DNA from: Deltaproteobacteria bacterium | Lineage (GTDB): Bacteria > Desulfobacterota > JADFXK01 | NCBI GenBank assembly: GCA_015233285.1 | Contig: JADFYA010000177.1 | Coordinates: 1 to 7,432 of the forward strand | Length of the DNA: 7,432 nt | Direction of reading: 5' to 3' | Shown here: positions 1-6,723 of the stretch, in pieces | Layout: the number at the start of each line of letters is the position of its first letter | Numbering within the stretch: the first letter of the stretch is position 1 | Notes under the pieces: generated by a model | Told to the model about the DNA's origin: nothing | Database searches by the model: none | What the model saw: only the letters and a program-made list of their open reading frames with translations | Program-made: the position numbers and the translations under genes

Positions 1-169
1 TGAGAAAATTGCCAACGCAATCATTTTGGTACATCAACTCACGAATTGTGGAACGTTACTTCTCGATTCTAAATTCACGACCGGGTCTCGACATTGGCTT
101 GCGTCTGGCTTAAGTTAATGACATTGAGGCGAGACTATCAACGCAGGTGTGAAGGGTGAAGGAGGCTTT
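1..169. other. Integrase leader and left window edge, no gene assigned
   Basis: This short stretch upstream of the integrase is visibly more AT-rich than the rest of the window. Two plus-strand frames are open from the window edge, one ending with TAA at 116-118 and one with TAA at 111-113. Each would encode fewer than 40 residues in view. Either could be the 3' end of a gene belonging to the integrated element, but neither is recognisable and only one can be real. I see no strong promoter. The best match is a TTGTGG hexamer followed at 17-18 bp by a poor -10 box near 70-75, which is too weak to call. The integrase ribosome-binding site lies at the right end. Confidence 0.4.
159..165 (+). promoter_or_regulatory. 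Shine-Dalgarno site deciding the integrase start
   Basis: The sequence AAGGAGG lies four bases upstream of the ATG at 170. It is a near-perfect Shine-Dalgarno match and selects this ATG over the in-frame GTG at 149, which has no purine-rich site in front of it. The spacing is somewhat short, but nothing competes with it. Confidence 0.75.
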
Positions 170-1312
170 ATGGCGTGTTTGGTAAAGCGACGTGACCGGT
201 GGGTCATCGACTTCTATGACCAGAAAGGGGAGCGCCACTGGAAGACGATGCCCAAGGACTGCACCAAAGGTCGGGCAAAGGAAGAACTCCGGGCGATTGA
301 GGAAGCCGTGGCCAAGGGTTTCTATTTCACTGAAGCAAAGACACATTTGTTTCAGAAAGTGGCGGCAGACTGGCTTGACTACAAGAAACCGAATGTTCGT
401 GAGTCAACCTGGAGCAAATACGAAGGGTATGTTAAATCCCATTTCACCGAGATACTTGACCTTAAAATAAACAATATCACCACGGCCACGGTCGAGAAGT
501 TCATAATTGCCAGGCAAAATGTTTCAATGAATATAACCACACTGAGGAAGCTGATTGTCACGTTTAACCAGATCATGAACTATGCGGTCCGGCACAAGTA
601 CGTTGACCATAACCCGGTCCGGGATGCTGAGCGCCCCAGGGGGAAGGGTGGCGTTGAAGCTCAGCCGATAAGAGTTCTAAGCCCGGAAGAGGCAATGGCC
701 CTTCTGGAGCAGGTCACCGGGCAGAAGTACCAGACCTTGTTTATGTTGGCGATAATGAGCGGGGCCAGGCAAGGTGAGCTTTTCGGCCTAAAATGGTCAG
801 ATGTGGACTATGAAAACAATCAGATTCACATTCAGAGGACTTTTAATTCCGGCACCTGGTACAAACCGAAATCAGCCACGTCAAACCGGAAGATAGATTT
901 AGGCCCGGCCATGATGGGAGCGTTGAGGCGGTGGCGGATGGCCTGCCCACCGAATGAGCTTGATTTGATGTTTCCAAACGAGAATGGCCAGCCCCTTGAC
1001 CCGACAAACGTTCTAAGACGCATTTTACACCCGGCGCTGGTAGCTGCGGGACTGCCTATCATGCGCTTTCATGACTTGAGGCACACCTACGCCAGCCTTT
1101 TGATTGAACAGGGTGGAAACATCAAGTACATTCAAGCCCAACTTGGACACGCCAGCCCGACGGTAACCCTTAACGTCTACGCCCACCTGATGAGACCGAC
1201 TAACCAGGAATCGCCACGTAAGCTTGAAGAATCGGTTTTTGGAGCAACCGGTAGCAAAGTGGTAGCAGATGCGCTCTTGGCCAAAAAAAAAGGAGTCAAC
1301 CATGAAGGCTAA
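170..1312 (+). CDS. Tyrosine recombinase / phage-type integrase
   Basis: A 380-residue site-specific recombinase that would catalyse integration and excision of a mobile element through a covalent 3'-phosphotyrosine intermediate. The domain order is typical. An N-terminal arm-type DNA-binding segment (about 1-57) is basic and aromatic. A SAM-like core-binding domain spans about 58-150, and the catalytic domain about 165-345. Catalytic residues are all present: Arg200 in SGARQGEL, a likely Lys234 in the beta-hairpin, His301 and Arg304 in HDLRHTYAS, His327 in LGH, and nucleophile Tyr337 in VYAHL. Length is normal for phage and ICE integrases. The gene is convergent with tRNA-Leu and stops 14 bp before the encoded CCA end. 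That is the usual position of an integrase at an att site in a tRNA, so the element should lie to the left. Its last codons (KKKGVNHEG) are encoded by the tRNA terminator DNA. The gene looks intact; the host element is unknown. Confidence 0.95.
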   Translation: MACLVKRRDRWVIDFYDQKGERHWKTMPKDCTKGRAKEELRAIEEAVAKGFYFTEAKTHLFQKVAADWLDYKKPNVRESTWSKYEGYVKSHFTEILDLKINNITTATVEKFIIARQNVSMNITTLRKLIVTFNQIMNYAVRHKYVDHNPVRDAERPRGKGGVEAQPIRVLSPEEAMALLEQVTGQKYQTLFMLAIMSGARQGELFGLKWSDVDYENNQIHIQRTFNSGTWYKPKSATSNRKIDLGPAMMGALRRWRMACPPNELDLMFPNENGQPLDPTNVLRRILHPALVAAGLPIMRFHDLRHTYASLLIEQGGNIKYIQAQLGHASPTVTLNVYAHLMRPTNQESPRKLEESVFGATGSKVVADALLAKKKGVNHEG

Positions 1313-1318
1313 CTCCTT
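1283..1318 (-). terminator. Intrinsic terminator of tRNA-Leu, inside the integrase 3' end
   Basis: Read on the minus strand just after the tRNA, bases 1318-1307 pair with 1301-1290 in a 12-bp stem. The stem contains two G-U pairs and no mismatch, with a five-base loop UUCAU (1306-1302). A run of nine T residues follows (1291-1283, the first overlapping the stem end). This is a textbook rho-independent terminator placed 9 bases after the CCA end. In the plus orientation the two G-U pairs become A-C mismatches and there is no U tract after the stem, so it should act only on the tRNA transcript. It overlaps the last ten codons and the stop of the integrase. Confidence 0.85.
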
Positions 1319-1382
1319 GTATTCTTTGGTGCCTGGGACGAGAATCGAACTCGTACAGCCACGAGGACCGAGGGATTTTAAG
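1319..1382. other. Putative attachment site at the 3' half of tRNA-Leu
   Basis: The integrase 3' end abuts the 3' end of tRNA-Leu. Elements of this class usually recombine within the T-arm or anticodon-stem part of a tRNA gene and rebuild an intact gene on integration. The crossover should therefore lie somewhere between the anticodon loop and just beyond the CCA end. No second copy of this sequence occurs within the window, as expected if the other end of the element lies further left. This is inferred from gene arrangement; the exact core cannot be placed without the distal repeat. Confidence 0.4.
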
Positions 1383-1414
1383 TCCCTTGCGTCTACCAGT
1401 TCCGCCACCCAGGC
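1327..1414 (-). tRNA. tRNA-Leu (anticodon UAA)
   Basis: A class II tRNA that decodes UUA, and by wobble UUG. The minus strand folds into a 7-bp acceptor stem (GCCUGGG with CCCAGGC), a D arm containing the conserved GG of the D loop and ending GUAGACGC, and a 5-bp anticodon stem (AGGGA with UCCCU). The anticodon loop is CUUAAAA, giving anticodon UAA at 1380-1378. A long variable arm typical of leucine tRNAs follows, then a T arm (ACGAG, loop UUCGAUU, CUCGU). The discriminator is A (1330) and the CCA tail is encoded (1329-1327). All conserved features are intact, so the gene should be functional despite lying at the boundary of an integrated element. It has its own promoter upstream and an intrinsic terminator downstream, making it a single-gene transcription unit. 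Confidence 0.97.
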
Positions 1415-1461
1415 GAGATGACTATCCACCAAACTTAATAAAACCCAAAAAGGATAGGTGA

Positions 1462-1490
1462 TGTATACAAAAAAAAATGTCCCGGGTCAA
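1462..1490 (-). promoter_or_regulatory. Sigma70-type promoter of tRNA-Leu
   Basis: On the minus strand a -35 box TTGACC (1490-1485) is separated by exactly 17 bases from a -10 box TATACA (1467-1462). They match the consensus at five of six and five of six positions. The spacer contains a run of nine T residues, which may add DNA curvature. Transcription would start near 1455, giving a leader of about 40 nt before the tRNA 5' end at 1414, to be removed by RNase P. It lies outside any gene and points at the tRNA, so the assignment is strong for a prediction by eye. Confidence 0.75.
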
Positions 1491-1706
1491 CCATAAACTG
1501 ACATTTATCAGAGCCTGTTAACAATTTGGGACAGCCGCTCGCAAAATCAATGGCTGAATTCGCATTACCCTGTTCACTCAAGGCCTGGCCGACGGGCCCG
1601 GCAACTCCCCCCAGGCGATCATCCTCAGTCTCGGTAAGGGGTAGCATAATCGCCGATTGATCCTCATCGGCCCAAAGTCCGTGTCCTGGGAAAAGCTGCT
1701 GACCTG
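1491..1706. other. Intergenic stretch, no gene supported
   Basis: This gap separates the last glycosyltransferase from the tRNA promoter. One minus-strand frame stays open from about 1740 to 1435 with an ATG at 1647, but it runs through the tRNA promoter, lacks a well-placed ribosome-binding site and resembles nothing I recognise. A 6-bp perfect hairpin (GCCGAT at 1652-1657 with ATCGGC at 1666-1671, 8-base loop) lies about 36 bp after the glycosyltransferase stop. It is not followed by a T run in the minus direction, so it is at best a weak or Rho-assisted end for the polysaccharide transcript. The stretch could hold a decayed gene end; nothing more can be said. Confidence 0.4.
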
Positions 1707-2861
1707 CTATTTGGGCTGACCGCCGACCTCTGGTGGCTTATGATTCTCCACCCAGGGCGGGATAGGTCGGGGCTCATGTTTGAAGGCAGACCCGAGAACC
1801 TGGAGCAGGTATCCGGCCATCCGGTCCCCCTGAATAGCCGTTGACCACTGCTTGATCCGGGTTGAGCCGGTGGGAGATGTCGGACCCAATGAAATACGCC
1901 GACCCAAGGCCCGGCGGAGGGCATCCACCGAACCGGCCCGGAAGATCTCTCCTCGGTCTGCCCCGTTCAGCAGGTCGGAAGCACCGCATTTGTCACTGCA
2001 GATCACCGGAACACCCTGCATCAGGGCCTCATTAACCACCGCTCCCCATCCGTCCCATCGGCTGGGCAGGATCAAAAGGTCGGCCGCGGCAAGCAGTTGA
2101 GTGGATATAGAATTGGGATAATTCCCCCGAAAGTTGACGCGGTCAGATATCTGCAATTCCGCGGCCAGTGCCGCCCAGCTAGTCAGTTCGGTCCCATCCC
2201 CAATAACCTCTAATTGCCAATCCAGGTGGGTTAACCCGGCCAGCGCCTTCAAAAGCAGATCCCCCCCTTTACGATGAATACACTGGCCGATGAAAATCAG
2301 ATTTACGCCCTGATCATGTTTCCTTTGGGCTACCGCCGCGGCCGGGATGCTCTCCGTAGGCTCGGCTACATAACAATATGGGAATATTACCCGATTGGAA
2401 TAACCGCACATCTGAAACCATTTGACTCCAAGCCCGCCCATGGCCAGGATAAAACCTATGCGCCAACGCTGAATCCAGGCCGTCGTCTGCCCCAAGGCCA
2501 GCCGAGCCCAGCCCCGCCAGCCTCGCCAGTCTTTGGCCTCGGATAAGAGTCCCAGGCGGCCCTTCCCGGCCAGACACGAATAAAAAGCCCTGGTCACCAG
2601 GGGCAGAGTGCGATCTGGGGAAAAGATGTGGACACTTTCTCCCGGCCGATAGGCCAGCAAATCCTTAATGGTTCCGGCATCAGGACAAACCAGCAAGTTG
2701 GCTTGACCCACCTCCGGAGTGTCCCACCCCATTTTTCGCCGCCATTCAGGGATAGGATTTTCAACCACCCAGTTAACTAAGCAATCTTTCCGTTCCGCTA
2801 AGGCCCTGATCACCGGAGCCTGGATGTGGCTGGGCATGTTTTGCCAAAAGGTGATTATCAT
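1707..2861 (-). CDS. Family 4 glycosyltransferase (GT-B fold), last gene of the cluster
   Basis: A 384-residue cytoplasmic or membrane-associated enzyme predicted to transfer a sugar from a nucleotide-sugar donor to a growing lipid-linked glycan. The N-terminal acceptor domain (1 to about 180) begins MIITFWQNMPSH and has no family-specific motif I can name. The C-terminal donor-binding domain starts at VNLIFIGQCIHRKG (186-199), where basic residues contact donor phosphates, and contains the retaining-GT motif at 270-278. That motif is D-x7-E (DGWGAVVNE) rather than the common E-x7-E, followed by ALMQGVPVICSD. The tail (about 363-384) is proline-rich. The ATG at 2861 overlaps the stop of the preceding gene as ATGA, with AGGAG a few bases upstream. 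The upstream TTG at 2879 is less likely. Substrate and linkage cannot be read from sequence. Confidence 0.9.
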   Translation of the reverse strand: MIITFWQNMPSHIQAPVIRALAERKDCLVNWVVENPIPEWRRKMGWDTPEVGQANLLVCPDAGTIKDLLAYRPGESVHIFSPDRTLPLVTRAFYSCLAGKGRLGLLSEAKDWRGWRGWARLALGQTTAWIQRWRIGFILAMGGLGVKWFQMCGYSNRVIFPYCYVAEPTESIPAAAVAQRKHDQGVNLIFIGQCIHRKGGDLLLKALAGLTHLDWQLEVIGDGTELTSWAALAAELQISDRVNFRGNYPNSISTQLLAAADLLILPSRWDGWGAVVNEALMQGVPVICSDKCGASDLLNGADRGEIFRAGSVDALRRALGRRISLGPTSPTGSTRIKQWSTAIQGDRMAGYLLQVLGSAFKHEPRPIPPWVENHKPPEVGGQPK

Positions 2862-4114
2862 TTTAACTCCTGGGGCCAAGGCGGGCCCGGAGGCAAGTTT
2901 GCGCCAGGCTGAGCCCGAAGAATTCTCTCATAAAAATTGACATAATCCTGGGCCACGGCGTCAAGCGAAAATCGAAGCCCGATGTGCTCGCTGGCCGCCT
3001 GACCCTGCCGGCGTCGGATGGTCTGGTCGGTTAGCAAACCGGTAATGGTGGCAACGAATCCCGGGACATCATCATTCAAGTGTCTGGGCAGGAAGTTCTG
3101 GGCCTGATCAAAAACGGCAATGCCGGGATGATCGGAGGCCACCACCGGCAATCCTGCGGCCATCGCCTCAATGACGACCCTGGGGGATCCGTCATATTTT
3201 GTTGGGTAAATGAGCAAATCAGCGGCATGGTAATAAGAGACGAAGGTCTCCCGATCCATCGTCGGCACGATCCGAATAAGCCGGGTCAAATCAGCCTCGG
3301 CCGGCATCCGGTGAAGTCGGGCCCGTTCCAGTTCACAATCCGGTCCGATAGCCGCTAAGATGACTGGGAAGCCCCTGACGTCGAGTTGCTTGACCACTTC
3401 CGCGGCGATGAAAAAACCCTTAGGAGTGCCCAGTTCTCCCACAAAAAGCAAAACGAACTTGTCTTCCGGCAAGCCCAGTACCGTCCGGTCAACCGAGGTT
3501 GTGGTTAAGCGCCCGGTATCTACGCTGTTGGGGATAACCGAAAACTTTTTTCTAAAACCAGCCAATCTACCCGGCGCATACCACGGAATCAATCCCGGGG
3601 CCTGAGCGACCAGGTGGTCTGCCGTGACGATCAGACCGGTTTGAACCAGGGCGTTGATCAAAAACAACCTGGTCTGAGCCAACCGGAGCCGGGCGGCCAG
3701 GGTTAAATGCCCGTAAACCTCTTTAACGGCGTAGGCGCAAGGAGAATATAGTGACGACACGGTGATCACCGGGTTTTTTCTATGCCGGAGACAGAACATG
3801 GGCAGCAGGAAGCCAAAGGTGTCATGCAGGATGACCGGCCCGGAGGCGGACGAAATCAGATCCTGGACCAAGCGGTAGAGCTGGTAGAGTCTTAGAAAAG
3901 GGTGCATGGGCGGGAGAACGCGAATCTCAAGGTTGGGGTGGCGATCAGCCATAGCCTCTTCTCCACCCGTTTTCCAGAAGATAATGGTCAGGCGTTTGGC
4001 CGCCGGGGCGACTTTGGCCAGGGTCAGAGCCACGTCTTCATAACGGTTAAAGATGGGTAAGAAAAAGATGATTTCGGTGTTTGGCAATGACGTCTTGATG
4101 GGGTGTTTTTCCAT
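2858..4114 (-). CDS. Family 4 glycosyltransferase (GT-B fold)
   Basis: A 418-residue predicted retaining glycosyltransferase. The N-terminal Rossmann-like domain (about 13-190) opens with strand IIFFLPIFNR and holds a hydrophobic stretch around 92-110. Linker motif VIPNSVDTG (193-201) is the typical junction to the donor-binding domain. That domain begins LLFVGELGTPKG (222-233) and carries D-x7-E at 308-316 (DGSPRVVIE), followed by AMAAGLPVVASDHPG. Aspartate replaces the first glutamate of the usual E-x7-E, as also seen in the next gene. It is followed by the last glycosyltransferase through an ATGA overlap, implying coupled translation. Upstream, a 76-bp gap separates it from the preceding gene. 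The ATG at 4114 has no clear Shine-Dalgarno site, but there is no better start before the in-frame stop upstream. Sugar specificity is unknown. Confidence 0.9.
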   Translation of the reverse strand: MEKHPIKTSLPNTEIIFFLPIFNRYEDVALTLAKVAPAAKRLTIIFWKTGGEEAMADRHPNLEIRVLPPMHPFLRLYQLYRLVQDLISSASGPVILHDTFGFLLPMFCLRHRKNPVITVSSLYSPCAYAVKEVYGHLTLAARLRLAQTRLFLINALVQTGLIVTADHLVAQAPGLIPWYAPGRLAGFRKKFSVIPNSVDTGRLTTTSVDRTVLGLPEDKFVLLFVGELGTPKGFFIAAEVVKQLDVRGFPVILAAIGPDCELERARLHRMPAEADLTRLIRIVPTMDRETFVSYYHAADLLIYPTKYDGSPRVVIEAMAAGLPVVASDHPGIAVFDQAQNFLPRHLNDDVPGFVATITGLLTDQTIRRRQGQAASEHIGLRFSLDAVAQDYVNFYERILRAQPGANLPPGPPWPQELK

Positions 4115-4190
4115 ATTCAGTCTGGTGTCTTTATCGGGAAGTCTTATCTTCCGAGTATAAGCCGGGCGGAGAGATTCTGTTGTGTCTCAC
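4115..4190. other. Spacer inside the glycosyltransferase cluster with a small hairpin
   Basis: These 76 bp are the only gap among the four glycosyltransferase genes. They contain a short inverted repeat (GGAAG at 4137-4141 and CTTCC at 4148-4152, loop of six) without a T run on either side, so I do not call it a terminator. I found no convincing promoter; a TATACT hexamer on the minus strand lacks a -35 partner at proper distance. Confidence 0.35.
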
Positions 4191-5402
4191 CTATTCCCGC
4201 CTGATTGGCTTCTGCCTGGTATTTTCATTTGAAATTTCAGCTTCAGATGGGCCTGGTTGGAGGCACTCCAGGAAGATTTCCTTTATCCGAAGGATGTGGG
4301 TGGCCGAAGAAAAGTCCGAGGCGGCCGCCTGAATATTCCGACGACTAATTTGGGTGTACCGGTCTGGATGATTCAGGAGTTGAACGACCTGGTCGGCGAT
4401 GGCCGCGGGTGACCTGGGCGGGACAAAGAAGCCGTTCTCGCCGTCTTTGATCAGGGCGGTGATGCCCCGGTAGTTGGTGGTGATGACCGGCAATCCCATG
4501 GCCATGGCCTCAATAATCGACAGAGGTTGGCCTTCGTTGACATGATAAGTGGGCAAGATAAACAGGTGGTTATTTTCAAACAACGCCATTTTATCCCGGC
4601 CCGACACAAAACCGACATAACGGGCCTGGTCCGATAACCCCCAGGCGGCTATCTTTGATTGGAATTCGGCCTGCATTTCCGCGGGATCGACGTAATGATC
4701 ATGGGCCAGGAGAAAATTCCCGGCAAAATAAGCCTGCACCCAGGAATATCCCCTTTGTTTGAGAATGGCGATGGCTTCCAACACGTCCAGGTAGCCTTTT
4801 TCCAACATCATCGGCGACAAAAAGAGGAGATTGAACGGACGCGAGATAACCTTAGCCTCCAGGCCATGGCTGGACACTGCCGTCGGCAGGGAATTGGGCA
4901 CGATCCTTATCCCGGCCTCCCATCGGGGAACAAAGTCAAAATTGCCGGCCAGGTCCCGGCTGAGGACTATAAAAAATCGGCACCGGGCCAGAGTGCGCTT
5001 GACCATGGACCGGGACAACGGCGATAAGCGGAGGTACAGGCCCTTAAAGTTACCGCCGTGCAGGTGGACGACCACCGCGGCCCCGGCCAATCGGGCCAGG
5101 TTGATCATCAAGGCGTCTTTAAGAAAGCCCAGTTTGGACTGGGAAATGGTGATATAGACCAGGGCCGGACGAACCCGGACCACTGCCCTGATGAAGCTGA
5201 ACAATATCCCGGCCACTTCGGCCAGGCGGCCAAAGGTGAATCCTTCATCGCGACGGGTTGAGTCCTTTGAGGCGAGATTGACCAGGTGCGGATCGAACTC
5301 CCCTGACCTCCCGAGACCGTCAAAAAGCATCTTAAATGCCAGGCTCATGCCGTTATCCGGCGGCGGATAGGGGCCGGCCATGATGAGTTTGATTCGCTTC
5401 AT
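4191..5402 (-). CDS. Family 4 glycosyltransferase (GT-B fold)
   Basis: A 403-residue predicted retaining glycosyltransferase. It opens with IKLIMAGPYPPPDNGMS (4-20), the glycine/proline-rich first loop of many GT4 enzymes that lies near the sugar acceptor. HLHGGN (113-118) is the conserved mid-domain motif of this family. Linker IVPNSL (167-172) leads to the donor-binding domain, which begins NLLFLSPMMLEKG (191-203) and has a canonical E-x7-E at 290-298 (EGQPLSIIE), then AMAMGLPVITTNYRG. About the last 25 residues form a hydrophilic charged tail. No membrane anchor is obvious, so it is probably a soluble or peripheral cytoplasmic enzyme. Its ATG overlaps the TGA of the preceding gene by ATGA with only a weak upstream purine run, so expression probably relies on translational coupling. 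Specificity is unknown. Confidence 0.92.
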   Translation of the reverse strand: MKRIKLIMAGPYPPPDNGMSLAFKMLFDGLGRSGEFDPHLVNLASKDSTRRDEGFTFGRLAEVAGILFSFIRAVVRVRPALVYITISQSKLGFLKDALMINLARLAGAAVVVHLHGGNFKGLYLRLSPLSRSMVKRTLARCRFFIVLSRDLAGNFDFVPRWEAGIRIVPNSLPTAVSSHGLEAKVISRPFNLLFLSPMMLEKGYLDVLEAIAILKQRGYSWVQAYFAGNFLLAHDHYVDPAEMQAEFQSKIAAWGLSDQARYVGFVSGRDKMALFENNHLFILPTYHVNEGQPLSIIEAMAMGLPVITTNYRGITALIKDGENGFFVPPRSPAAIADQVVQLLNHPDRYTQISRRNIQAAASDFSSATHILRIKEIFLECLQPGPSEAEISNENTRQKPIRRE

Positions 5403-6613
5403 CTGTTTTTCCCGGCCGACAGCGAGCCGTAAAGTTGTACATATCGTTGCGCCACCATATCCATGGAGAATCCCGTGCGGATGGTCTCCCTGGCCTGGTC
5501 CCCCAATCTGTGGCGAAGATCTGGAGACTCAAGCAGCCTGGCCAGTTCCTGGGCCAAACCTGAAACCCCGGCGGACAGGGGGACCAGCAAGCCGTTCCGT
5601 CCGTTTTCGAGCACGGCCCGATTGGCCGGAATATCCATGGCCACACAAGCCAAACCCGCGGCCATGGCCTCCAGCAGGGCATTGGACAACCCCTCGGCCG
5701 GAGAAGGAAGGACGAAGATATCCAGGCGGCTTAAGTAATTCTCCACGTCTTGGACATATCCGGTAATCTCAAGCCTATCTTCCATATCCAGGTTCCCGGC
5801 CGACTTGACCAGTCTTTCTCTTTCCGGACCATCACCAACCAGGAGAAGCTTGAAATTCAGGCCGTCTTTCTTTAGCCTGGCCAGGGCTTCCACCAGCAGC
5901 GGCAGGTTCTTACTGGGGTAGAGCGAACCCACGAAACCGATGACCGGGTAAGGATGAGGCGCCGAGGCCGGTTCCGGGTCCGATGTCCCCTGGCTGACCA
6001 CGCCGTTGGGGATGAGAGTCACCCGGCCGGCTGCAACTCCGGCCGCGATGAATGCCTCGGCCATGGCCGGGGTGGTGGCAATGAACATGCTCACCCGGTG
6101 AACCAGGTGTGAGGCCATAATCCGGCCGAACCGGAATGTTTCAATCAGTTCCGTCAGGTCAAATTTATGACCGCTATTAAGCCCCTTGACCAGGATGGGA
6201 AGCCGAAGCAACCGCGCCGCAGCCAGGGCCGCCCAGGCCAGGTAGCCGGCTCCGTGCACATGGATGACCTCAAACCGGTGTCCGCACCTGAGGATATAGA
6301 GGAAAACAGCCGTTTGAAGACAGTAGAACTTGATCCTACCCAGGCGGAGCCACCCCGGCACCCCCACCCGGACCACCGGAAGGCCGTTGATCTTTTCCCG
6401 GTCTGCGGTTCCCTTTTGCCTGGAGGTGACCACCTCCACTGAGACGCCCCGGGCCGACAAAGCCCCGGCCAGACGCTGGGCTTGCAGTTCCGCACCACCG
6501 ATGATGGGATGAAACATCCCGAGGACCATCAGCACGCTGGGGCCGGGACTCGAACTGTGAAATTGGGCCTCATCTCCTGGGGTCTGTCCCTTCCCTCTGA
6601 CGGGATCATTCAT
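5399..6613 (-). CDS. Family 4 glycosyltransferase (GT-B fold), first of the four
   Basis: A 404-residue predicted retaining glycosyltransferase of the broad group seen in capsule, O-antigen and exopolysaccharide loci. A hydrophilic N-terminal extension of about 26 residues precedes the core, which starts VLMVLGMFHPIIGGAE (27-42), the acceptor-side glycine-rich loop. HVHGAG (118-123) and the linker LIPNGV (200-205) follow. The donor domain begins VIGFVGSLYPSKN (224-236) and contains E-x7-E at 307-315 (EGLSNALLE), followed by AMAAGLACVAMDIPANR. The ATG at 6613 has GGAG at a suitable distance (about 5 bases), supporting this start although the fold begins later; Met29 is an internal alternative. 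The gene is the first of a coupled pair with the next one through an ATGA overlap and lies 110 bp after the flippase gene. Confidence 0.93.
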   Translation of the reverse strand: MNDPVRGKGQTPGDEAQFHSSSPGPSVLMVLGMFHPIIGGAELQAQRLAGALSARGVSVEVVTSRQKGTADREKINGLPVVRVGVPGWLRLGRIKFYCLQTAVFLYILRCGHRFEVIHVHGAGYLAWAALAAARLLRLPILVKGLNSGHKFDLTELIETFRFGRIMASHLVHRVSMFIATTPAMAEAFIAAGVAAGRVTLIPNGVVSQGTSDPEPASAPHPYPVIGFVGSLYPSKNLPLLVEALARLKKDGLNFKLLLVGDGPERERLVKSAGNLDMEDRLEITGYVQDVENYLSRLDIFVLPSPAEGLSNALLEAMAAGLACVAMDIPANRAVLENGRNGLLVPLSAGVSGLAQELARLLESPDLRHRLGDQARETIRTGFSMDMVAQRYVQLYGSLSAGKNR

Positions 6614-6631
6614 ATCTACTCCAAGGCAATA

Positions 6632-6637
6632 ATTATA
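6632..6637 (-). promoter_or_regulatory. Possible -10 box ahead of the glycosyltransferase genes
   Basis: A perfect TATAAT hexamer on the minus strand lies 18 bp upstream of the ATG at 6613, within an AT-rich stretch. No -35 box lies at 16-18 bp; a TTGAAA hexamer sits only 10 bp upstream and a TTGGAT 23 bp upstream. It may be an internal promoter giving a very short leader, or chance in AT-rich DNA. Confidence 0.25.
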
Positions 6638-6723
6638 TTAGTCATATTTTCAAATACGCCATCCAATAAAAAACGTCTCAAAACAACCGCAAAGGAGTTA
6701 CGGCATCATCCCCGTCATAGTTA
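6638..6723. other. AT-rich gap between flippase and glycosyltransferase genes
   Basis: Together with the 24 bases down to the next ATG, this is a 110-bp AT-rich gap, markedly different in base composition from its GC-rich neighbours. I see no intrinsic terminator after the flippase stop, only a 4-bp stem (ACGG/CCGT) just past it, so read-through from the flippase gene into the glycosyltransferases is likely. Confidence 0.35.

Noticed and set aside
149..169. In-frame GTG start giving a seven-residue longer integrase.
   Set aside because: No Shine-Dalgarno site in front of it, while the ATG at 170 has AAGGAGG.
1302..1421. A 39-codon plus-strand frame beginning ATG AAG GCT with AAGGAG upstream, running antisense through the tRNA.
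   Set aside because: Its translation (VPGTRIELVQPRGP...) is simply the antisense of a tRNA-Leu gene, a well-known annotation artefact; the apparent ribosome-binding site is part of the tRNA terminator stem.
1025..1432. A 135-codon minus-strand frame covering the integrase catalytic region and the tRNA.
   Set aside because: It is the antisense shadow of the integrase and also crosses the tRNA; no protein family features.
1435..1647. A 70-codon minus-strand frame between the glycosyltransferases and the tRNA.
   Set aside because: It runs through the strong tRNA promoter, has no good ribosome-binding site and no recognisable protein features.
1652..1671. A 6-bp hairpin after the last glycosyltransferase gene as an intrinsic terminator.
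   Set aside because: Short stem, 8-base loop and no T run on the relevant strand.
2862..2879. In-frame TTG start for the last glycosyltransferase.
   Set aside because: The ATG at 2861 overlaps the previous stop as ATGA, has AGGAG upstream and begins right at the first beta-strand.
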